Of a stretch of DNA of 64,000 nucleotides, positions 23,970 through 35,871 are shown piece by piece (the first letter of the stretch is position 1; each line of letters starts with the position of its first letter). The DNA lies in assembly GCA_028023455.1 (NCBI GenBank), contig JAQFVV010006353.1, positions 126,001-190,000 of the forward strand, given 5' to 3'. The notes beneath the pieces are model-generated. The model did no database searches. It was not told the DNA's origin and worked only from the letters and a program-made list of their open reading frames with translations. This stretch comes from Epiperipatus broadwayi (taxonomy: Eukaryota; Onychophora; Udeonychophora; Euonychophora; Peripatidae). The position numbers and the translations under genes are program-made.

Positions 23970-25725
23970 TTCTACATATTTAAAATAATAATCTCTGTGC
24001 AGATTAGCAAAATGATGGTCAAATTCTGGATATCTGAGTAATAACATGCATTTCTTCCTTCCTTTCTTTTTTCTTCCTTCCTTCTTTTTTTGTTTCTTTT
24101 TGATTATTTTTTCATTCATATATGAATATTGAGAACATGCACTCATATTTGTGGATTTGATATCATCGTATTGGCAAACTGGAGAATGTAGTGATTGGGC
24201 TTAAATCTTAATTTATTTTCAGAATTTAATGATTCTCGTATAAAAAAAAAATCCCAATTTTTTTTATATTATGAGTAGAGGAATTCATATATCACTTAAA
24301 AGGAATCATGTGTTCACCATTCATAAAGTATGACAACCACTTCCCCTTCACCCACCCCATTGTTGAAGATCATTGAAATATATTTTTTTTTGCACTTAAT
24401 ACATCAACATTCATGGACCAATTTGGATTAATGTGGAATCTTTAATGCTAAAAATATCTTTATGGTGCTGCCTGAGTTGATTATGGGCTGTCGATGTGGA
24501 GTGGGGGGGGGGAGGATTCTAAACTTGTTTGACGTGAAAAAAATGTTCAAGGATTACCCGTGAGACAGAAAAGTCAGGCTGTGGTCTTTATACCCTTGCT
24601 ACACCTTGACGCTCTTATCACATATCATAAATTTGTTAATCTTGTAATCTAAGCAAACTTCTGCAATTGGTCTGTCACTGTGATGAAATATTAAGTATCG
24701 GTATGCTTTTTTTTGAAGTGGTAGCATTTGGTTTCAAACTCATCCCAACATTCAAGTCCATCTTTCTTGCTAAAAAGATATCAAGTTTTTTGATCTGATA
24801 ACTATTCAAAGTCAAAAGTTGCTGATGATTTTTTTTTCTTCATTGGATCAAGTTTTTGAACCTACGCTGCATTCAAAGCATTATGGACATTCCCTAAATC
24901 ATTTCTTTGAATGAGAAAAAATAGCACAGTCATTAACATAAAAATAAAATGAAGTAATTGTTTTTGTTTTCAATCAATTCAAGCTAGAAAATGATCAAGA
25001 ACTGTATGAAATATGTGGAGATTAACTGTTTGACACAACTGTAATCTGACCAAAATAAAATATAATTATTCCTTTTTTAGTTTATTAGAAGTTCTAAGCA
25101 TTTAGTAATATATATATATATATATACCAAGGTCAGATTTTAATGATGATAATTTGGCAGTGTCTAGAGATAAATTTCAATCAAAGCTTAATTCATTCTA
25201 CATTTTATGATTATTTTCATTTACTATTGTTTAATCGTTTGACACGTTGGATTTTTATATATGAGCCTACGTGCACTTTCAGCTACAGGCTTGCAAATTA
25301 TGGCTTATTAACACTTAATGCTGAAGTCCAAAAATGTTACTATGATAATTTACAAGCCGTATTCCCAAAGAATCATTTTAAATGTAATTTTAATACATTA
25401 AAGATCAGCCTTTTCAAGCTATTATGCATGTGCTTTTTACGAGTGTTAATAATAAATGAATATTTTCACTCCCAATACAAGATATAGTATTTAAGAAAGA
25501 AGAAAATGAATCCACCCATTCTTTTCAACCCAAATGCTTATATATGGGCAAATCTTAAGTACTGTAAGTGAAAGCGTGAGGATACTCCACTCACTTTTAA
25601 ATTACTGTTTACGATGTCTGAATGAATGACGTCAACAAAATTATCTAGAATTTACTAAACGTCACTCTCAAGTGAAACTTAAACATATGTAAATAAGCAT
25701 TTATTTTTATAGTGCTATGCTTTAT
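23970..25725. other. No gene recognised
   Basis: A C/T-rich patch (24050-24090) and a G9 run near 24506. The stretch 24530-24890 is less AT-rich than its surroundings and may be an old unrecognised insertion. No conserved domain was identified on either strand. Confidence 0.5.
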
Positions 25726-25730
25726 AAATT

Positions 25731-25837
25731 TAAATGAATTTGCAAAAATTTTCCTTTTTGTATATCAATGCAAATTTATTTGGCTGATAAATAAATTGAC
25801 ATTGATATAAAAAAATGTTGTTTACAAATTCATTTAA
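25731..25837. repeat. Foldback with ~50-bp arms
   Basis: TAAATGAATTTGCAAA ... ATCAATGCAAATTTATTT on the left pairs with AAATAAATTGACATTGAT ... ACAAATTCATTTA on the right, with a 7-base centre. Several mismatches. Confidence 0.75.
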
Positions 25838-25917
25838 AATGATCTTTTGAGGATCCATGTCGTGAATTATCGTAGTAATGTTTTCACATTTGTTTGTTCA
25901 AAGAGTGGTTTCTAATC

Positions 25918-26075
25918 TATTTCTCCATCCATCTCTATCTGTCTTTATGTCATTATATCTATCTGTCTCTGTTCTTTACCTGCCTTCCTGTCTATCTGCT
26001 TGCCGGTCCATCTGTTTATCTATTTATTTCATTGATTGCTATCTATCTATCCATCTATCTATCAATCTGTCTTCT
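25918..26075 (+). repeat. Degenerate CTAT/CTGT tetranucleotide tract
   Basis: Imperfect ATCT/CTGT/CTAT units. The overlapping reading frames rich in Leu, Ser and Tyr come from this repeat. Confidence 0.75.
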
Positions 26076-26416
26076 ATTTATGGTTCATTTGTTTTCTTAT
26101 GTGTCTTTATTCATGTGTTACAAAAATATGGAGTGGAATAGGAACTTTTACAAATATCTGTTCAAAGTATTACACAAGAAAACAAAAACAAAACATGAAG
26201 TTGAGTTATTCCATGCATTTATGTTTGATTAAAATAAAGATATATTAATCTTTAACTAAGGTTTAAAGTTTATATCTGGGTTAGGGATAATTTCTAGTTT
26301 AATAAATGATTAGAAATAATCATTAATAAATTTATCTGAGGTATCAAATTTGTGAGTAAAGTTTGACACTTGTAAATCAAATCATCATATAGGTATATTT
26401 AAATATATATATAATT

Positions 26417-26655
26417 ATAGGGGATTTGAACCCAGACTTTCAAGCTCCTTTCAGCTATCCAATCTAGCTCATACAACCGATGCACATGTCCACACACGAA
26501 AAAAATAAATGATCTCCAATATATATATTTTATGCTGAACTAATTGATGAATGTTGGTTCAGCATGAAATACATAATTGGAGATCATTTATCTGAGATAG
26601 ATTGGATAGCTGAAGGGAGCTTAAGAATCTGGATTTAAATCCCCTATAACTACAT
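26417..26655. repeat. Family B foldback
   Basis: GATTTGAACCCAGACTTTCA ... GCTATCCAATCTA ... AAATGATCTCCAAT ... TATGCTGAAC pairs with GGTTCAGCATGA ... ATTGGAGATCATTT ... TAGATTGGATAGCTG ... TTTAAATCCCC. Both outer ends are the same tRNA-B-box-like motif. Confidence 0.85.
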
Positions 26656-26689
26656 CTAAATTACAGGAATATAAAGAATAATCATCATC

Positions 26690-29385
26690 ACTGTCAACCA
26701 TTATCAATTCACTGCAGTATGAAGGTTTCTCCAAGTCCAATCCATCTTCTCCAATCTCTAGCCTCTCTTCTCCAAATCACTCCTGCACACTTTTTTTATT
26801 TCATCCATCCATCACACATGTGGTCTCTTTCTGGGTCTTGTACAATCTCTTGGAAACCAGTTTAAGATTTCAATTGTCCGTCTATTATCTTCTCTTCTAG
26901 CAATATGTCCAGCCCAACTCCACTTCAGTTTTTTAATTCTTTCAACAATCCCAGTAATACCTGCTTGTTCTCTTATCCATATATTACATTTTTGACCTTT
27001 TCTTGTTACTTCTAACATGCATCTCTCCACACTTCTTTGAGTGGTCTGAAGTCTCTGTATTGCTCTTCTATTGAGTGTCCAAGTCTCAGATCCATAAGCA
27101 AGAACTGGTAAAACACATTTGTTAAAAACCTTCCTTTTCAAACACATAGGCATATTTTCTTTTAGTATCAAGTTATTTCTACCAAAAGCACTCCATAGTA
27201 ATAATCTGTCCAAGGTATTTATAGTTGTTAACTTCTTCAAATTCACCATAATCTATCTTTATATTCATTTATTGAGAAAATCCATTGCTGTACTCTTTTT
27301 AACGTTTACCTTTAGTCCTACTTTTTTACTTTCATTTGATAACTCCTGCAACCTTATCTGAAGCTCTAAAGCATTGTTTGCAAAAACAACTACATCATCT
27401 GCAAAATAAAAACAATTTAAATGATCTCCATTTACTTTTATTCCTTTAATTTTCCATTTTAATCCACAAAATACTTCTTGCAGCACTGCTGTAAAAAGTT
27501 TTGGCAATATGGAATCACTTTGTTTTACATCCTTCTCAATTTATCCTTCCTAATATCATTATGTGATCTAATTGTTGCTATTGCATTTTTATAAATATTC
27601 TTTAGAATATGATAATATCCTGAGTCTATACCTTGATGATCTAATGCTTCAATCACTGAAGAAATGTTTATAGAATCGAATGCCTTTTCGTAATCTACAA
27701 ATCCAAAGTATAATGGCAACTCAGATTCATTGCTCCTTTCAATAACTTCTCTCAATACTTGGATATGATCTACTGTACTAAAACCACTTTTAAATCCAGC
27801 TTGTTCTCTTGGTTGGTGGAAATCCAATGTTCTCTGTAGACGATTTGTAATTATCTTGGTAAAAATTTTGTATAAAACTGATAAAAGGCTGATAGGTCTG
27901 TAATTTCTAATATCTTCTTTATCATCTTTTTAAAATATTAATATTAATACTGCATTCTTCTAATCATTTGGTACATTTTTATCATTAAGACATTTGGTAT
28001 ATAACTTTGCCAAAATTCTTTCTATTTCTTCATCTGCTTTTAATATATCGATTATAATTCTATCATTACTTGGAGCCTTTCCTTTTTTCATAGATTTAAT
28101 TGCATGTCTCACTTCTTCATTTAAAATTCTAGACAATTCCAAAGATATAATAGATGTAGGAGGTTCTTGTTCTTTATTACTATATAATTCTTGATAAAAC
28201 TCTTCTAACCATTTCATGATGTCATCTCTCTTTTTAGTAATAGTTCCATCTTTTTTTTTCTTATTTCAAATATAAGTTGCCTACCAATACCAAAATGTTG
28301 TTTTACACTCTTGAGATTTTTATTCTCTTCTACAGTCTTCCTTGCTAGTTCACAATTATATTTTTTTATATCATTATCAAGTCATTTTCTTACCATTTTA
28401 CAAAACTCAAAATATTCAATCCTTTTTAATCCATCGTTTTTATAAATCTTCATATTCCTTCTTTTCATCATTAATTCTCTAGTCTCAGTAGAAATTTTAT
28501 TGGTCATTTGCAACTTCTTCTACCAGCTATCTTTGTTGCACTTTTTAAAAGTGTATCAGTTATTTTCCTATTTATTTCATTCAAATCTGAATCATGTTCA
28601 AAATCTACTAATACCTGAAACCGATTTGCAAATTCTAATTTAATTTCATTAGAATGTTTCTGAAGATTAGGAATATCAACTGTAAATATTGTTTTTCTTA
28701 GTAATTTTTGTTTCCCTAGTTTCACATTAACATGTAATCTTGAAATATGTATTTTCTGTTAGTCAAAATATAATCCAATTCTGCTGTATCTTCATTTAAA
28801 TGCCTCCATGTCCATTTCCTTTTAACATTTTTTTCAAAAAAAGAATTCATAATATAAAAGTTTTTCTTTTTCTACAAACTCCACAAGTGTATGTCCTCTC
28901 TCATTTCTATTACCATAACCAAAATTACCTACAGCACTTTCATCTTTCATTTGTTTACCAATTCTAACATTAAAGTCTCCCGTAACAATTTTAAAATGTT
29001 GTTTACTCTGATCAAAAGCCTTTTGTACATCCATATAAAAATCTTCTACTACTTCATCACTATGAGAACTTGTTGGGGCATAAACCTGAATTATCTGCAT
29101 TTGGTATCTGCTGTTAAGTTGTATAACTAATCTTGCCACTCTGTCCGATACACCATCAATCTCCACAGTGTTGTTCTTCCATGTTTTATTTATAATGATT
29201 CCTACTCCACTTGTATTTTCAATATTTGTGCCTTTATAATAGAGTACATGTCCACTTTTTAAATCAATTATCTCTTCACCTTTTCTTCTAACTTCATAAA
29301 ATTTAATAATGTCCCATTTAATATAAGACAGCTCTTCTTCCAATTTTCCTTAACTTAAAAGTGATCTGCAGTTGTACATACCTAA
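26690..29385 (-). pseudogene. RTE-like LINE, near full-length, frameshifted
   Basis: Reads leftward. Endonuclease: a MYNCRSL start near 29385, EEELSYIKWDI ... EVRRKGEEI, SGVGIIIN, VTGDFNVRIG and RNERGHTLVEF (28834-29343). Reverse transcriptase: MKKGKAPSNDRIIIDILK (27960-28217), REQAGFKSGFSTVDHI and VDYEAFDS-type VDYEKAFDSI (27525-27827), then YFADDVVVF (27265-27507). C-terminal region: VFNKCVLPVLAYGSETWTL, WIREQAGITGIVERIKKLK, WAGHIARREDNR (26812-27249), ending near a CTGCAGTGAATTG motif. The catalytic residues survive, but stops and frameshifts split it into at least seven frames. There is no ORF1, as is usual for RTE. Six other fragments of this family lie in the window. Confidence 0.92.
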
Positions 29386-29389
29386 ATAC

Positions 29390-31590
29390 AAATCATCAAA
29401 TGGCATGATATAAGGTATACCTGTATTTAAATATATATACATACACACATACACTGAGATTATGTTAATTCTACTCATAGTTCTAGAAACAACATTAGTC
29501 TGACCTACTTATATATATATATAAAATCAACTAATCACTTTGCAGAATACATATCTTTTGGAAATCATCTTTCTCTTCAATTGCTAAGAAATCAGCCAAT
29601 CTTTATGAAAGAACAGTGAATTCTTTTTGTCGTAATAATGTAATATCAACTGACTTGAAATTAAAATGCCAATAATCTTTTATAAATCAGCCTAAATGGC
29701 TAAATAAAATAACATGGCTAAAGAAATAACATGGCAAAATTGTATTAAACTCATTTTATTATGAAAACCTTGATTATGAAATCCACATGTTAATACATGT
29801 TTATATATATTTCAAATATTATTAAAAGTGTGAAAATATACCTGTTACATTTTATGATAGAAAAAACAATCAGATGATAATAGACAATGATCAATGGGAA
29901 TAGTAAACTGTAAGTTTTTTTGCATTCAAAAGGGGAACTTCTTTTAAATGCAATCTCTTGTTATATATAGAGATGAAAATGTATTAATTGTAATTAATAT
30001 TATTTAATTATACTTATTACCATCTAACTATAATTTTCTATAATAAAATGCAACTGATATTACCATATATTTAAAAATATTTCAACTGCATAATCTGTTT
30101 CAGATATCATTAATGTATAGGTATAAACAAATTGAAATAATTCCATCACTGGAAACATTCGTTATTCAATCGCTACACTAAGTAATCTTCCAACACAATA
30201 TATTTATTTCAGGAACAGTCTCCATTGCATACTGTCTAGAAAGTATCTAATGTTTATATTGTTTTATCTTAATAATGTAATGACAATTGATATGAATTGA
30301 AATGTCAATAAACACACAGTGATCTGTAAGTCAATCCATATAAAATCAGCTTAAGTTAATAAATCCACATTGAAATATGCAATTAAATAAATAATAATGC
30401 TATCAAATATGTATCAGGTTAACAAACAAGTCTGAATAAGTTACTAAGATAATTTACAAGCTAGATCATCAAGGAATCATTTAATCTACCCATTGAGAGA
30501 AATCACAGTTTTATGTTTTCTTAAGATCATACTGTATGGTCATCTGTAATGATATTTTGGTATTTGTGTTAAATTAGTAAATTGCATATCACCAAATATT
30601 GATTTTTTAATTTAAAAATCTGAAGAGGTCAGTATTTTTGAATAGGTAGTAAGGCCAATATATTTCAATCCTGTTTTCACTATGATAAATTTAGTTCTTT
30701 GTAATCATTTTCCATACTATTTTCCAGACTTCATTGAATTTTTGGAGTCACTTGCTTGGCTTTTCTGCCCACTGTTGAATGAGGAAGCCATCCAATATTC
30801 TTCTTATGTACTTAGTTTATTATTATTATTATTTCAATAAATGCAAAGTTCAAATGTGATATTTTAGAATGCTTTTTGTTTGTAAACATATATTTCTAAC
30901 AAATCAAATCCAGTTTATTGAATTCTAATAATATAATAACAGTTTAATGCTAAAAACAAATGTTTAATGATTACAAAAACTGTCAGCAGGGGAAACTGCT
31001 ACAATGTCACCCTGCAAGATAGTTTAATGAATTTGTACATAATGTCCAACTTTGGTTTATAATAAAGATGTATTAATACAATCATCTTTGTATGTAGAGT
31101 ATCAATTTATAATCTTTAGTTATTTGGCACCATTAATCATTTTACATAGTTTTATACATTCAGAAAGGTAGGAGGGGGCAGGTGTAATTGCCTCTATAGG
31201 ATATTTATCCTAGCTGAAAATACTTTTAAAATTGGATTATTAAAGTAATTTTTTTAAAATATATATCTTAGACCCTCTACTGTGCCAGTTATGATATTCA
31301 CAAATCTGGCAACTTTAACATCATCTTATTTTTGTTTATATATATATATAATGTTACCACTGTTATATAGATAAGAAGGAGCATGGGGTTAAGAGATGTA
31401 GTTCTTTTAAATTAACTTTAAAGTATTGTCAAATGCTGTCACTAGAGGGCTATTCAATTATATTCAAACAGTTGCAATGAATTATCTCAAAACGTTATAT
31501 ATATATATATATAAGTGTAATAATACTCAAAGCTAAATGGATTTTATAAGTAATCATTAATACCAATCAGCACTTAGATAACCCCAATAT
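29390..31590. other. No gene recognised
   Basis: AT-rich, with a (TTA)6 near 30823. A short open stretch after a TTTCAG near 30108 has no recognisable homology and ends within 25 codons. Confidence 0.5.
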
Positions 31591-31593
31591 CAA

Positions 31594-31698
31594 TATCAAT
31601 CAACAATGTAAAACTGTTGTCAAGACAATTTCCTTTTAATAATAAAGGTGGAATTAAAAAGAGGTTGCCTTGACAACAGTTTGAGATTATTGATTGGT
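31594..31698. repeat. Foldback with ~45-bp arms
   Basis: ATCAATCAACAATG ... ACTGTTGTCAAG ... CCTTTTAAT pairs with ATTAAAAAGAGG ... CTTGACAACAGT ... ATTGATTGG. The centre is near 31647. Confidence 0.8.
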
Positions 31699-32205
31699 TT
31701 TAATGATATATATCTATACATTGAAAACATATTACAAAAGAATGGATATATTATTCAAAGAATCAAGAATATTGAAAGAAAAATAAGGAATATACATATA
31801 TGTATACAAAGTTATGTGATAATTTTCAAAAACAATCAATTAATAATTGAATTGCCTTCTACTATAAATATTTTTTTACAGTAAAATTTATTGAACATGG
31901 TAGCCAGAAAGGAGTTCGATTATTAATTATCAATAGTGATCACTTGACTGTATATTTTTTCAGTGTAAATATTAATTATGTCATATGCTAAACAATTTTT
32001 TTAAATCAACTTACATAGGAGAAAATGGATATTTATTAATGTTGTTTTGAAAGAATGAATATTGTAGTATAAAAAGTAAAATGTCATAAAAAATTCCAAA
32101 TATTAATCACATGACTAATGTTGACAAAAAATAAGACAGGATAAGTGTATATTTTGATGAGCAGGATAAGGAAGTTGAACCAAATACATGAGGGTCATGC
32201 TGAAG

Positions 32206-33235
32206 TTATTGAAATACAGGGGGACTATATAAGCTTATGCCCAAAACTTTATTAGCCCCTCCAGTATAGATGCATTTTTGAAGATAAATCTTCCATAGGT
32301 AGCAGGCATCATACCTCTCATTTTTCATAATGAAGTTAAAAAACACTCCTATTGTGGTGTTTATCTCCTCTTCAGAAGGAAAATGGCAAACAAATAAAAT
32401 TCTTTTTGAGATTAAAGAATAACCAGAATTCACACTTGTGAGATCAGAGGAGTACAGTGGGTGTTCGATGACTATGGTTTTATTTTTTCTTGTAAAGTTT
32501 AATGTTATTTCAGCACTATAAGAAGATATATTAAAACAGGCCAAATGTCCCATAGGGTGTTTAGTGGTTTAAGAAGACATATTGTCATGATGGCATATTA
32601 ACCCTTTTATTCTCAGGTGATTGAGAACTGCAGGCAGCCAAAATTGTGTTCCAGACTGCTGTGACAGTCTTCTGGTCTTCTAGCTTATTAGCTTCCCCGA
32701 ATCCTGTACTATTGAAAAAAACAATGTGCATCACTTCTTTCATAAAATGTCTTAAGACAGTAGTCAATGTTGGCCATTTTCAAACACCCACCTTATACTA
32801 TCTTGATGTGCACATGCTAAAAAGGAATATAAGTTTCATCATCTCACACACTTGTTTTTGCTTTTTCATCGATTGGTATTGAACCTAATGTGAAACATTT
32901 TTTAAATCTTCAACTCTTCATGAAAGATTTTATAAATTGCTGTGGATTCAATTCCAAGGGTAATGTCTATAATCTGGCATATGCACTAACTGTCAACTGT
33001 TATCATTTTACAGACATGGGCCATGATTTTTGGGATAATTGCTATAAGAAGCCTTCCATATGTTTCCCATCATGAAACAAACTACACCCTCTGTGAAATT
33101 TCCTAAACAGCCTAAAGCCAATCGCCCAAGATAGTCCTCCCTTGCCAAATGTTGAATGTAGTCATTGAACACTTTCTTCAGATAATCCAAATTGTAAAAA
33201 GTTGTAACACAATAGGGTGCTTCCAACTTCATGAC
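32206..33235 (-). pseudogene. Mariner-type transposase, decayed
   Basis: Reading leftward over several frames gives the order of a mariner transposase. N-terminal helix-turn-helix remnants lie near 33235-33010 (TFGKGGLSWAIGFRLFRKFH). AHVCKMITVDS, DITLGIESTAIYKIFHEELK and MFHIRFN follow near 33010-32860. HIVFFNSTGFGE and TVTAVWNTIL (32585-32767) occupy the second-Asp region, where FFDSxG is usual. TRKNKTIVIEHPLYSSDLTS, then FPSEEEIN and YLWKIYLQKCI (32206-32553), match the HPPYSPDLAPCD...W..R..KCI end. The last catalytic position reads Asn (SVN) and the FFD Asp also reads Asn. Stops abound. The gene is certainly dead. I did not find its terminal repeats. Confidence 0.8.
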
Positions 33236-33596
33236 TAGTTGAAGTGGACCTCACAACTACCAAAATACTTTTGGTAGAGTTTAACTGCCATTCATGTATT
33301 TACAATATATTGAATCCAATACACGTACAATTAGCAATTTATATGGTCACTGGTTTTGCCTTATCTCAATAATTTCAGAGTGATCTTCACAATTAAATTA
33401 AATGACATATTTATTAATTTTCTAAGCCAATAATGAATATTAGCGTTACATTCAAATATTTGGAAAAACACTTAATTAAAATTACAACATAAAAAACTGT
33501 TACTTTTTTGTTTTTATTTATCGATGAAATACATTTTTAATCTTTCTTTCTCTGTTATATATATATATCTTAATGATTATATTTAATATTTTCTAG

Positions 33597-33752
33597 GCAC
33601 ATAATGATATTATCAGAACTTATGAAGCAAAACTTCAGGAATTCAGTGTTCCAACCACAGAACTTGGATTTGAACCACTTCCAATGATTGTTGCAAACAA
33701 TAATTTAGGCCAAGGACCAGCTGATTTGGTCACAAAACCAGTCCTATTTTAG
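33597..33752 (+). CDS. GAS8/DRC4 last coding exon
   Basis: Fifty-one codons plus TAG. The exon follows a polypyrimidine-poor acceptor TATTTTCTAG (AG at 33595-33596) and begins in phase 0 with AHNDIIRTYEAKLQEF. It continues SVPTTELGFEPLPM and ends NNNLGQGPADLVTKPVLF. This matches the C terminus of growth-arrest-specific 8, with its conserved AHNDL(L)RTYEAKL, GxP, VGF(K)PL and LGQGPAGLV motifs. GAS8 (DRC4) is a coiled-coil subunit of the nexin-dynein regulatory complex that links doublet microtubules in motile cilia and sperm flagella. No earlier exon is visible upstream in the window, so the preceding intron probably exceeds several kilobases and is filled with repeats. The recognition comes from memory of the family, not a search. 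Confidence 0.9.
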   Translation, partial: AHNDIIRTYEAKLQEFSVPTTELGFEPLPMIVANNNLGQGPADLVTKPVLF

Positions 33753-33871
33753 ACAACGAGCATGAAAATAATTCTTATATTAAGACGATAATCCATTACA
33801 TTTTATATTATTGTATGCAAAAAAATATCACAAATATTTGAAAAGTTTATATATATATATTTTATTGAAAC

Positions 33872-33877
33872 AATAAA
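33872..33877 (+). promoter_or_regulatory. Candidate GAS8 polyadenylation signal
   Basis: AATAAA lies about 120 bases after the GAS8 stop codon, in AT-rich 3' flank. It is the first canonical hexamer downstream of the stop and would give a short 3' UTR. Confidence 0.55.
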
Positions 33878-33899
33878 TATATATAATTGAATTTATTTT

Positions 33900-35110
33900 G
33901 CTCATTCAATATTAACTTCATGTTCACACACAAATAGTTTAGAGAAAACATAGCTAATTATATAATTTTCATTTTAAAATGTTACAAATTCTTTAAAATG
34001 TGGACATCTATTTGTTTAAGAGGTGAAACCATGTTTGGGAAATTTTTTTTAGATATTTTATTATTCTACTATTTAGCAATATTTCTATATGATTTTTCTA
34101 TTTTGATACATATTTAAAAAACTTATGTAATTTTACATTTATTATAAAAAATTTAAAGCAAGTGAAAATAGGAGGGGGGGGATATCAAAAAAATTTTCTA
34201 AAGCATTTTTTTAAAAAAAGATTTTAAGATGTCAATTTTTAATTAAATCAAATCATTTTAAATGCATAAAAAACCTGCAAACGTACAATTCATTAAATAT
34301 AAAAATATATATTTTAAAGGAAAATTAAGGAAAGTAATAATACCCCTCTCCCTTTTTTTTAAAAAAAAAAAAACAACGTTTTTGCAATTTAACAAAAAAA
34401 AAAAAAAATTAAAATGCTTTTATAATTTCTTAATTTGCAATTTGTTAAATAAAGCATTTAAATGAAATATTTAATTTTTTTCCTCACCTCACCATGGTTA
34501 CGCCACCTAGTGTAAACTTTAGTAATTATCTAGTTTAAGCTGGTTTGATGTCTTATTAGCTGTGTGTTTTTAAACAGTTGTTATTATATATTTAAAACAA
34601 TCTATTAAAAAATATATTTCAAAATTCGTTTTTTTTCCATTTGCTTTTATTTAGCTTACTCCATTTTTTTTTAAATCTGTGTTGATAAAACTAACTCAAT
34701 TTTCATTCAATTTACAATCTAGCTGAAACTAAACATGTATGTTCCTAGATGGCAATACATTTTTAAAGAGTTCGTAAACAATTTTAGTAAAAAATTAAAT
34801 TTAAATTTTTAATTTTATGTGGGATGAAATGCAATACGCAGAACAAAATAGTAATCTAACGGTTTATTGCTTCATGTCATAAGAAGTTCAAGGATAAGAA
34901 GTAACAGAGCTAAGCCACCATCCACAGAAAGCTCCAGAGAGCGCCACTCTATTATCATACCAAAACATGCAGGATGTACTAAAAAGTAAAATTCTTAATT
35001 AGTTGTATGATATTTTGTAAACTTATATATATTAAATCTCCATTTTACATTGGATTTGTATTTTGCCTATATCTTTGTAAATAATATTTATTTTTATAAA
35101 GCACAGACAG
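33900..35110. other. No gene recognised; 3' flank of GAS8
   Basis: Extremely AT-rich with long A and T runs (34180-34420). A possible SINE tail fragment (CATAAGAAGTTCAAGGATAA) lies near 34878. Confidence 0.5.
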
Positions 35111-35115
35111 TATTG

Positions 35116-35371
35116 AAATTAAAGTGAGAGAGTGCAAATCTCTCAAGCGCTTATGACTATCACCAGCCAATCAAATCAAGCACTGAGACAGAGAATTTCA
35201 CAAGAAAAAGGTGGTTCCACCTTCTTCCTTACTTGTCTTTCTATATATCCAAGCCAGTCTAAAGTACTTAAATCTGAAATTAAATGTGAAATTCTCTGTC
35301 TCAGTGCTTGATCTGATTGGCTAGTGATAGTCATAAGCGCTTGAGAGATTTTCACTCTCTCACTTTAATTT
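35116..35371. repeat. Long foldback, 87-bp arms
   Basis: Left arm 35116-35202 and right arm 35285-35371 are inverted copies with only a few mismatches. AAATTAAAGTGAGAGAGTG pairs with CACTCTCTCACTTTAATTT, and CTCTCAAGCGCTTATGACTA with TAGTCATAAGCGCTTGAGAG. The 82-base spacer is pyrimidine-rich. It is probably a MITE. Confidence 0.95.
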
Positions 35372-35421
35372 CTATATCTTTGTTTGGGGGAGGGAAAAGT
35401 ATATTAAGTATGTCTGCACTA

Positions 35422-35528
35422 GTGAAGCATTTGTGGTTGAGAGGTCAGCGACAGCTGCTTTACAAGCAGCTGTCCCAGGTTAGTGGGTTTACTTCCCGGC
35501 TGATGCTATGACACATGAGGAAAAAAAA
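35422..35528 (+). repeat. tRNA-derived SINE with target-site duplication
   Basis: GTGAAGCATTTGTGGTTGAG ... GCTGCTTTACAAGCAGC ... GGGTTTACTTCCCGG ... GATGCTATGACACATGAGG plus an A8 tail. GCTGC/GCAGC forms a five-pair stem around a seven-base TTTACAA loop, whose central TAC would be a Val anticodon. Flanking GTATGTCTGCACTA (35408-35421) and GTAGGTCTGCACTA (35529-35542) are a 14-bp target-site duplication with one mismatch, so the ends are well defined and the insertion is fairly recent. Confidence 0.92.
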
Positions 35529-35871
35529 GTAGGTCTGCACTATACTTCAATTATGTTGAGGTGAGCCACATCAGAAATAAGCTTCCCATTGGAAATTTCT
35601 GTAAATATTTTAGGGTTTTTTTTAATTAAAAAAATTAAGTGAACTTAATATATCGACAATTTATCCAACCAATTAGCTAATCCTTTTTATTTATTAAAAA
35701 AAGTGTCACTTGCTGTCTGTATATTTATCTGAAAAGTTAACTATGTCATATGAGGAATATACATCAAACAAAACACAGACCCATGTCCTTATTATTTGTG
35801 GATGAAAATACCCATCTGATGTAATGTTACTTTGTTATTTAAATAATGAAAACAAAAATTGAATGTAATAT

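Noticed and set aside
23145-24146. 333-residue poly-Arg/poly-Glu frame
   Set aside because: Reverse read of the TTC tract; the Arg-to-Glu switch is just the one-base slip near 23358.
25143-25487. 114-residue frame, considered as an exon of GAS8 or another gene
   Set aside because: No match to GAS8, no clear acceptor or donor, and composition like the AT-rich background.
33008-33232. 74-residue minus frame, first taken for an unknown host exon
   Set aside because: Neighbouring frames align in order with a mariner N terminus and the region continues into the transposase pseudogene, so it is better explained as part of it.
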